Shown here: positions 6,877 to 12,448 of the stretch, piece by piece
Layout: every line of letters starts with the position of its first letter
Numbering within the stretch: the stretch's first letter is position 1
DNA from: Candidatus Nealsoniibacteriota bacterium
Lineage (GTDB): Bacteria; Patescibacteriota; Minisyncoccia; Minisyncoccales; GWA2-38-27
DNA length: 13,974 nt
Assembly (NCBI GenBank): GCA_003556925.1
Contig: PWQC01000041.1
Location: 1-13,974, forward strand
Reading direction: 5' to 3'
Program-made: the position numbers and the translations under genes
Notes under the pieces: generated by a model
The model's database searches: none
Told to the model about the DNA's origin: nothing
What the model saw: the letters and a program-made list of their open reading frames with translations, nothing else

Positions 6877-7534
6877 CTGCCCTCAAGTAAATATTTGATT
6901 TAACTCCTTTCCCTTTAAGATAGACTTCTTTAATCAAAAAACCTTCTCTTTCCACTATTTTTTTTAATTCTCTTTTAGAGAATGCATGATAGTACATATT
7001 ATTTTTAAGCAAAAAGAGGTCTTTAAAATCGAGCTTCGTCTTTCTGATCATCTTTAAGAGGGCATACTTTAGAATCAATCTTTTTTTCTTCTCCCATAAG
7101 TTCCAGACTCTAATGGTTAAAATCCCCCCCGGCTTTAACACTCGATGCATCTCCCTTAAGAATTGCCTCCTCTTTTCTTTGGAAGGAATCTGATGTAAAA
7201 CTCCAATGCTAAATATTTCATCAAAATAATTATCTCTAAAATCAAGACCGAGAAGGTCGGCCCTTTGAAAACAACCCTCGGGATATCTTGTTCTGGCGAT
7301 TTCAATTAATTTCTCTGAAAAATCAACGCCGATATAGTCTGCTTTGTTCAGGAGAGGATAAAGGTAGCCGGAGCCGCAACCGGCATCCAAAACTAAATCA
7401 TCCTTTTTAACATAACGAACAAGCTCCTCTAAATCAGACGGAGCATATCTTCTCGCCATTGCAAAAGTCTTTGAATTAAGGTTATAATCTGTTTGAGTTT
7501 TAGTGCTTAAATATTGAGCGTATTTTTTATCCAT
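6863..7534 (-). CDS. class I SAM-dependent methyltransferase, Trm9/ALKBH8-like (predicted tRNA wobble-uridine carboxymethyl methyltransferase)
   Basis: A 223-residue Rossmann-fold methyltransferase: motif I VLDAGCGSG (48-56), acidic D71 in GVDFS ending beta-2, SIGVLHQIPSKEKRR (109-123), RVLKPGG (131-137) and RVWNLW (142-147). Trm9/ALKBH8 methyltransferases carry the similar string SIAVIHHF..RR..R.LRPGG..LIYVW and a late RYYHVF..GEL; here the late motif is YYHAFSKREL (181-190), followed by EGF. That family esterifies cm5U34 to mcm5U34 in tRNA. The placement back-to-back with Elp3, which makes cm5U34, supports the reading. The ATG at 7534 is preferred; a TTG at 7558 would add eight residues reaching into elp3. 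The methyltransferase fold is certain. The Trm9 role is inference from motifs and context, and a generic small-molecule methyltransferase remains possible. Confidence 0.8.
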   Translation of the reverse strand: MDKKYAQYLSTKTQTDYNLNSKTFAMARRYAPSDLEELVRYVKKDDLVLDAGCGSGYLYPLLNKADYIGVDFSEKLIEIARTRYPEGCFQRADLLGLDFRDNYFDEIFSIGVLHQIPSKEKRRQFLREMHRVLKPGGILTIRVWNLWEKKKRLILKYALLKMIRKTKLDFKDLFLLKNNMYYHAFSKRELKKIVEREGFLIKEVYLKGKGVKSNIYLRAVAVF

Positions 7535-9065
7535 GAATCTAAAAAATGTTAAAAACAAAGAAGAATTAGAAGACTTTAAAAGAGATTTAGCTAAAAAAAG
7601 AGGAGAACAGACAATCTCTAATGTAAACTTGCTTAAAGAGTATCATATTTACTGTAAAAGCAAAAGAAAGAGACCCAATCCTTTTTTGACGGACTTACTG
7701 ATAACCAGAAGCGTAAGGTCTTCTTCGGGCGTAACGGTCGTCTCTGTGCTTACAAAACCTTACCCTTGTCCAGGAAAGTGTATCTTTTGCCCTGAAGAAA
7801 AAGGAATGCCTAAAAGTTATTTTTCTACCGAACCGGCGGTAATGAGAGCTATCGCCTGTTCTTTTAATCCCTACCTTCAGGTTCAAAAAAGACTTCAATC
7901 TTTGAAAGCGAATGGCCACCCAACAGACAAGATAGATTTAATTGTTCTGGGGGGGACTTGGTCTTTTTTAAATAAAAAATACCAGACCAACTTTATCACT
8001 CAATGTTTTTTGGCTGCTAACAACAGTAAAAAAAGACATACATTAGAAAGAGCTCAAAAAATGAACGAGAGAGCCCGGCAGAGAATTATCGGCATTACAG
8101 TAGAAACAAGGCCTGATTTTATTAACGAAAAAGAAGTAATTAGGATGAGAAGACTGGGCATTACTAGAATAGAAATGGGGGTTCAAAGCATCTATGACGA
8201 CGTCTTAAAAAAGAATAAAAGAGGACACGATAGAGGTGAAGTAATTAAGGCGACTTATCTATTAAAAAAAGCCGGCTTTAAAGTTTGCTATCATCTGATG
8301 CCTAACCTTTTGGGGTCAACTTTAAAGAGAGACGAAGAGATGTTTAAAGAAGTATTCCAAGATTCTCGTTTTATGCCTGACTTTTTAAAAATATATCCCT
8401 GTGCTCTTCTAAAAGAGGCCTCTCTTTATAAGATATGGCAAAAAGGAGGATATCATCACTACTCAGAGAAAGAATTAATTAATCTTTTAATAAAAGTAAA
8501 AGCGACTATCCCTCCTTTCTGTCGGATCCAGAGACTTATTAGAGATATTCCTTCTAGGCAGATAGTCTCGGGCCCGGCCAAGATATCAAACTTAAGGCAA
8601 GTCTTAAAGAGGAAAGGAGCAATCTGCCGCTGTATAAGATGTAGGGAGGTGAGAAAACATAATTTAAAAGAAAAGCTCTTCTTGTTTCAGCAAGAATACG
8701 AAGCCTCTTGGGGAAAAGAAATTTTTCTCAGCTATGAAAATAGAGAGCAAAAGAGATTATACAGTTTATTAAGATTAAGGCTACCCTACGAAAAGAAACA
8801 CTTTATTACTTCTTTAAAAGACGCTGCCTTAATAAGAGAAGTTCACACCTTTGGAAGAATTAATCCTTTATTAGCGAAAAAATATTCTTTATCGTTTCAA
8901 CACAAAGGACTGGGCAAAAAGCTTATTAAAAAAGCAGAAGAGACAGCCAGACGCCACGGCTTAAAAAAGATAGCCGTCATCTCGGGAGTGGGAGCGAGAG
9001 AGTATTATAGAAAATTGGGTTATAAAATAGAAGACACTTATATGGTTAAGCCCTTGAAATCCTAG
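7533..9065 (+). CDS. elp3: Elp3-family radical SAM / acetyltransferase (tRNA U34 carboxymethylation)
   Basis: A full-length 510-residue bacterial/archaeal-type Elp3. The radical SAM cluster ligands are C79, C83 and C86 in CPGKCIFC, followed by MPKSYFSTEPAVMRA and LIVLGGTWS (137-144), all Elp3 signatures. TVETRPDF (189-196), IEMGVQS (213-219) and HLMPNLLGS (254-262) continue the barrel. The zinc-binding CRCIRCREV spans 365-373. The GNAT domain follows: RELHTFG-type REVHTFG (435-441), acetyl-CoA loop QHKGLGKKL (456-464) and SGVGAREYYRKLGY (484-497). Elp3 makes 5-carboxymethyl-uridine at the tRNA wobble position from acetyl-CoA. No other Elongator subunits are visible, as in other prokaryotes with Elp3. 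The start shares CATG with the divergent methyltransferase start, and the 3' end overlaps the NIF3 gene by 20 bases. Confidence 0.96.
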   Translation: MNLKNVKNKEELEDFKRDLAKKRGEQTISNVNLLKEYHIYCKSKRKRPNPFLTDLLITRSVRSSSGVTVVSVLTKPYPCPGKCIFCPEEKGMPKSYFSTEPAVMRAIACSFNPYLQVQKRLQSLKANGHPTDKIDLIVLGGTWSFLNKKYQTNFITQCFLAANNSKKRHTLERAQKMNERARQRIIGITVETRPDFINEKEVIRMRRLGITRIEMGVQSIYDDVLKKNKRGHDRGEVIKATYLLKKAGFKVCYHLMPNLLGSTLKRDEEMFKEVFQDSRFMPDFLKIYPCALLKEASLYKIWQKGGYHHYSEKELINLLIKVKATIPPFCRIQRLIRDIPSRQIVSGPAKISNLRQVLKRKGAICRCIRCREVRKHNLKEKLFLFQQEYEASWGKEIFLSYENREQKRLYSLLRLRLPYEKKHFITSLKDAALIREVHTFGRINPLLAKKYSLSFQHKGLGKKLIKKAEETARRHGLKKIAVISGVGAREYYRKLGYKIEDTYMVKPLKS

Positions 9066-9990
9066 TTAACCCCGAGCAAGGAACAATGGCCACTCCTTTT
9101 TTTTCTAATTCGTCGAGAAAGAGATTAACTCCCAAAGAATCGGAAGAGATGTGGCCGGCGATGACCACATTCAAATTAGCTGCTTCCGCCGCTTTTTTAT
9201 TTTCTTCAGAGATGTGCATCCCAACAACTGTTCCGATTCCGGCTTGAGCCATCTTCTCATAAAGCTTTGCTGAGCCCTCTGTCCCGCCGGTAATCTCGGT
9301 CAAAACAATCTTGCCGCAATAATTTTCTTCTTGACCAGCAAAGACTTTGGGGCCAGCTCCTATCTTTTCCGCTTCTTGGTACTCCGGAATCAATTTTAAA
9401 GTTTTTATTAAGTCTTCCACTCTCTGAAAGTTTTCTTTCTCAATCTTTTTCTTTAAAAAATTGGCGGCTAAATTATCACAAACAGTATGAAAACAGACCA
9501 AGTTTAACCCTAAGAGCTTAGCAGCATCTACCGTCCTTTGATGGTTGACCGCATTTATTCCTCTAGCCACTTCTGAAATTCTCTCTTTAGTTAATTTTTC
9601 GGCGATATTAATGGGAACTCCGTACTGATTTAAAACTTCAACTTGAAGATCCATCACGTCAGTCAGATGAGCAAGGCCGACACCCAAAGGATGGTGAGAA
9701 AAAACTAAATCTACCTCCTTAAGTTCCTTGGCGATCAACAGCTCGGCTGGATCAATGTCGATGCCAACCAAAATCTTTTTTATCTCTCTATCTTCGGCGA
9801 TATGTAGGACTCGACTATCCAAAAAAGGATTACTCAAGGCCTCTATATCAAATCTTTTCTTTTCTTCTTCAGAAAGTTTTTCATATTTTTCTCTCTTCCT
9901 CGCAAGGTTTTGTTTAATCTTTTCTCCGCCCCTTAAGTCAGATTCTATCCCCATCTTTATGGCTAAATTATAGATATCCTTAATTTTCAT
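9046..9990 (-). CDS. NIF3/YbgI-family metal-binding protein
   Basis: A 314-residue member of the NIF3 family (also called DUF34, Nif3-like dinuclear metal center proteins). Metal-ligand motifs: FSHHPLG with H99-H100, HTVCDN with H168 and D172, and the later GHISSDSLG with H280. ILVGIDIDPAE (73-83) is the usual first strand. Family members bind two divalent metals; the substrate is not established, with GTP cyclohydrolase I-like or metal-handling roles proposed. An N-terminal extension of about 70 charged residues precedes the core. The ATG at 9990 overlaps the stop of a 42-residue gene by 11 bases. It is the last gene of a minus-strand run and converges with elp3, overlapping by 20 bases. Confidence 0.88.
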   Translation of the reverse strand: MKIKDIYNLAIKMGIESDLRGGEKIKQNLARKREKYEKLSEEEKKRFDIEALSNPFLDSRVLHIAEDREIKKILVGIDIDPAELLIAKELKEVDLVFSHHPLGVGLAHLTDVMDLQVEVLNQYGVPINIAEKLTKERISEVARGINAVNHQRTVDAAKLLGLNLVCFHTVCDNLAANFLKKKIEKENFQRVEDLIKTLKLIPEYQEAEKIGAGPKVFAGQEENYCGKIVLTEITGGTEGSAKLYEKMAQAGIGTVVGMHISEENKKAAEAANLNVVIAGHISSDSLGVNLFLDELEKKGVAIVPCSGLTRISRA

Positions 9991-10108
9991 ATCTTTGTTT
10001 TAGTTCTTTTATCTCTTCTTCCTTTTTTTTAAGATCCGAACCCTCTCTTCTGATTCGGCTCTTTTCCTTTCTAATAAATTTTCTTAATGATTTTGGCTTT
10101 TTTTTCAT
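9980..10108 (-). CDS. small highly charged hypothetical protein (42 aa)
   Basis: I do not recognise a named family. The frame codes for 42 residues beginning MKKKPKSLRKFIRKEKSRIRR, followed by an acidic/basic helical stretch ending LKQRYEN; about half the residues are Lys, Arg or Glu, so a single alpha helix or short coiled coil that may bind nucleic acid or ribosomes is plausible. It starts 11 bases after the tRNA-Lys 3' end and overlaps the NIF3 start by 11 bases, filling what would otherwise be a gap. Its position in the minus-strand run and lack of internal stops support it; conservation in relatives would settle it. Confidence 0.6.
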   Translation of the reverse strand: MKKKPKSLRKFIRKEKSRIRREGSDLKKKEEEIKELKQRYEN

Positions 10109-10118
10109 ATTATTTTTG

Positions 10119-10190
10119 TGCCCTCACCAGGACTCGAACCTGGAACAAACTGATTAAGAGTCAGCTACTCTACCATTGAGTTATGAGGGC
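10119..10190 (-). tRNA. tRNA-Lys(CUU)
   Basis: A 72-nucleotide cloverleaf on the minus strand: acceptor GCCCTCA pairs with TGAGGGC, discriminator A; D-arm ACTC-AATGGTA-GAGT; anticodon arm GCTGA-CTCTTAA-TCAGT (G-U at the base) with anticodon CTT reading AAG; five-base variable loop TTGTT; T-arm CCAGG-TTCGAGT-CCTGG with complete pairing. CCA is not encoded (ACAAAAA follows), so it must be added by CCA-adding enzyme. The 5' G1 is also the last base of the upstream pilin-like gene's TAG stop, and a 42-codon gene starts ten bases downstream, so the tRNA is probably cut out of a polycistronic transcript by RNase P and 3' nucleases. Confidence 0.95.
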
Positions 10191-10597
10191 TAATCACAAT
10201 CAATTATTTCCCAGCGATTTTCATAATCTTTCCACTCAACGTGTCCCAAGACCTGGAAGAAGACATTAACCAATATCCAAGCACTATAAACTAGAACCGT
10301 TCCTATAATAATGGTTTTAAAGATATTTCTTGCCTTACTGATATATTCCGCCCCCTTACTGGGATTCGCATAGGCGACGACGAGTACCACCCCTCCCAAG
10401 ATAATCATAAAGGGAACTAAAATAGGGATAATGGTAAATAAAAAGAAATCTATAACATTGTTTAATAAAACAAAGAGATGGCAAATCTCACATTCTCCAA
10501 TTTTGCAAGGAACCAAACCTTCGCTTTCTTCTGCCAAAGCCAAAAAAGGGGTAAAGAGAATAAAAAGAAAAAGGGATAATTTTTTCATCATCTTCAT
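10190..10597 (-). CDS. type IV secretion pilin-like (VirB2/TrbC-like, T4SS_pilin family) membrane protein
   Basis: A 135-residue protein: signal peptide MKMMKKLSLFLFILFTPFLALA with probable cleavage after ALA (22); a short mature N-terminus with C31, C36 and C39; TM1 about 45-77 (FFLFTIIPILVPFMIILGGV); a charged loop ANPSKGAEYISKARN; TM2 about 92-116 (KTIIIGTVLVYSAWILVNVF); and a short polar tail. Two helices around a basic loop, with a cleaved leader, is the VirB2/TrbC pilin layout, abundant in Candidate Phyla Radiation genomes. The function there is unproven. It lies 24 bases after the M23 peptidase gene, in the same direction. M3 or M4 are alternative starts. The gene's TAG overlaps G1 of tRNA-Lys. 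Confidence 0.8.
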   Translation of the reverse strand: MKMMKKLSLFLFILFTPFLALAEESEGLVPCKIGECEICHLFVLLNNVIDFFLFTIIPILVPFMIILGGVVLVVAYANPSKGAEYISKARNIFKTIIIGTVLVYSAWILVNVFFQVLGHVEWKDYENRWEIIDCD

Positions 10598-10621
10598 GAT
10601 AATATCTTTTTAAAAAAAAGT

Positions 10622-11644
10622 CTACCGAGCAAAAGGATTTCTTGATCCTGTGGGAGATCGAAATTCAAAATGAACATGGCAACCGGTAGTATATCCAGTC
10701 AAGCCGATATGACCAATGGTTTGACCTCGAGAAACTCGTTGTCCCGAATTAACAAAACGATGAGACTGAAGGTGACCATAATAAGTAACTATTCCATTAT
10801 CATGAAGAATTCGAACATAATTCCCTCCTACCGGGTGATAACCGGTTCTCTGTACTGTTCCTCTCTCCGAAGCATAAACAGGAGTACCACAAGGGGCTCC
10901 GAAATCGATTGCATTATAATGATGAAGTCCTTGAGTAATTCTAATAGGTCCGGGAACCGGATAACCAAAGTTTGATCCGGAAGAAGAGACGCTACGTGGA
11001 CTTGGAAGTGAAGACGGCTTGATCCCGTCGGGAATAATTAAAAAGTCTCCGGCAATAATCTGGTCTGCCGAAGATATCTCGTTATAACTTATAATCTTTT
11101 CAATGTCCGCTTTATACCACCCCGCCACTTCGCTTAAGGTGTCGTTTTCACGAACTAAGTGGAAAGCGCCGGAAGTAGGTAAGATAGTCAAACTTTGATC
11201 AGGGCGCAACGATTCTCCTTTAATGTCATTATTAGCCCATATAATAGTATCTTGAGAGATATTAAATCTTTCAGCAACAGAAGAAAGAGTATCTCCTTCT
11301 TGAATCCTATACTCTCTTATCTCTTTGTCTTCAACAGAGAAATCGGTCGGTCCGTATCCCTCAGAAAGGGCACCCAGAATCTGAGGAGAGATCATTACCG
11401 GGGCAGAGACTCCGGTGATACTGTCTTCTTGAACAAAAAGAAGCGGTAGAGGTTCATAGATATTATGCCTTGCCTCAATTAAACTTGCCCTCTCTAAACT
11501 ACCTGAAAAGGATCCAAATAATAAATCCGAGAGATTATCTTCTGAATCCGTCTTCACAATTGAAAGAGCAAAAAAGACAACAAAACAAAAAAACACTAGA
11601 AAAAGAGCTCTCCTTAATTTTTTATTATTCAGGATACTTTCCAT
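10622..11644 (-). CDS. membrane-anchored LysM / M23-family peptidoglycan endopeptidase
   Basis: A 340-residue envelope protein. A single N-terminal hydrophobic segment (about 13-30) is a signal anchor or signal peptide, then a linker of about 80 residues, LysM 1 (about 112-156, YRIQEGDTLSSVAERFNIS), LysM 2 (about 162-205, HLVRENDTLSEVAGWYKAD), a Ser/Pro linker and an M23 (LytM/lysostaphin-type) metallopeptidase domain (about 225-335). Zinc site: HHYNAID (241-247), catalytic H291 in YYGHL and HVH (323-325) in GCHVHFEF. The metal-ligand His lies five or six residues before the Asp, one or two more than in lysostaphin. The domains imply cleavage of peptide cross-bridges outside the membrane, with LysM binding the glycan. 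It is first in the minus-strand run and divergent from rsmA. Confidence 0.95.
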   Translation of the reverse strand: MESILNNKKLRRALFLVFFCFVVFFALSIVKTDSEDNLSDLLFGSFSGSLERASLIEARHNIYEPLPLLFVQEDSITGVSAPVMISPQILGALSEGYGPTDFSVEDKEIREYRIQEGDTLSSVAERFNISQDTIIWANNDIKGESLRPDQSLTILPTSGAFHLVRENDTLSEVAGWYKADIEKIISYNEISSADQIIAGDFLIIPDGIKPSSLPSPRSVSSSGSNFGYPVPGPIRITQGLHHYNAIDFGAPCGTPVYASERGTVQRTGYHPVGGNYVRILHDNGIVTYYGHLQSHRFVNSGQRVSRGQTIGHIGLTGYTTGCHVHFEFRSPTGSRNPFAR

Positions 11645-11666
11645 TATCTTTTATCCATACTATAAT
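11638..11666 (+). promoter_or_regulatory. promoter of rsmA (perfect TATAAT)
   Basis: A consensus -10 TATAAT occupies 11661-11666, with a four-of-six -35 match (TTTCCA, 11638-11643) at a 17-base spacer. Eleven bases separate the -10 from the rsmA ATG, implying a leader of roughly five bases or fewer. The 33-base divergent gap must also hold the M23 peptidase promoter; on the minus strand TTGACA (11679-11684) is present, but no strong -10 sits at good spacing. Confidence 0.55.
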
Positions 11667-11677
11667 AAAAGAAAAAT

Positions 11678-12448
11678 ATGTCAATAGATTCAACCGTTAA
11701 ACCATCTAAATCCTTGGGCCAGAATTTTTTACGAGATCAAAATGTAATTAAAAAGATAGTAAGATTGGCCGACCTCTCTTCCAAAGACGCTGTCTTGGAG
11801 ATAGGTCCGGGAACCGGATTTCTTACCAAAGAGATGGCCAAGAGATGCAAAAAAATCATCGCCGTAGAAAAGGATAAAAGATTAATTAGTATCTTAAAAG
11901 AGAATTTAAAAGAATTCGAAAACGTATCGATTGTTAATGAGGATATTTTAATTTACAAGATAAGATTAAAGAAGTATAAAGTGGTGGCTAGTCTTCCTTA
12001 TTACGTAGCTAATTTAATTATTAGAGAGCTTTTAACCTTAAAAAACACCCCCTCAAAAATGGTCTTGGTAGTACAGAAAGAGGTTGCGCAAAGAATCTGC
12101 CAAAAACCTCCCAGAATGAACCTGCTTGCTCTCGGCGTGCAATCTTTGGGAAAACCTAAAATACTCTCCTATATCTCTAAAAGATCTTTTACCCCCGTTC
12201 CTAAAGTAGACGGAGCAATCTTAGAGATAATCCCCGAAAAAAAGGAGATCGACTATCCTCTCTTTTTCAATCTTATCAGGGCCGGTTTTGTTCACCCCCG
12301 AAAACAGCTTGCCAACAATCTTGCAATTATGTTAAAATTAGAGAAAGAGATGGTAAATGAATGGTTAAGAAAAAACAAGATTAAACCGGAACAGAGAGCA
12401 GAGACGTTGAGGTTAAAAGATTGGATAGCATTAACAAAAAATTTATGA
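11678..12448 (+). CDS. rsmA: 16S rRNA (adenine1518-N6/adenine1519-N6)-dimethyltransferase RsmA/KsgA
   Basis: A 256-residue RsmA that dimethylates two adjacent adenines in helix 45 of 16S rRNA late in 30S maturation. Seen: N-terminal KSLGQNFLRD (11-20), SAM motif I EIGPGTGFLT (41-50), AVEKD ending beta-2 (62-66), NEDIL (87-91), catalytic motif IV SLPYY (105-109), SFTPVPKVDGA (170-180) and HPRKQLANNL (206-215). Everything is complete, but the first residue of motif IV is Ser where characterised KsgA has Asn. Its TGA overlaps the next ATG as ATGA, so the large membrane protein downstream is probably translationally coupled. Confidence 0.96.
   Translation: MSIDSTVKPSKSLGQNFLRDQNVIKKIVRLADLSSKDAVLEIGPGTGFLTKEMAKRCKKIIAVEKDKRLISILKENLKEFENVSIVNEDILIYKIRLKKYKVVASLPYYVANLIIRELLTLKNTPSKMVLVVQKEVAQRICQKPPRMNLLALGVQSLGKPKILSYISKRSFTPVPKVDGAILEIIPEKKEIDYPLFFNLIRAGFVHPRKQLANNLAIMLKLEKEMVNEWLRKNKIKPEQRAETLRLKDWIALTKNL

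Noticed and set aside
7535..7558. Longer methyltransferase beginning at TTG 7558
   Set aside because: It needs a rare start, and the extra eight residues (seven hydrophobic or aromatic) do not resemble the family. The ATG at 7534 is adequate.
10670..11449. Plus-strand open frames opposite the M23 peptidase
   Set aside because: They are Ser/Arg/Asn-rich shadows; the minus strand codes clear LysM and M23 domains.
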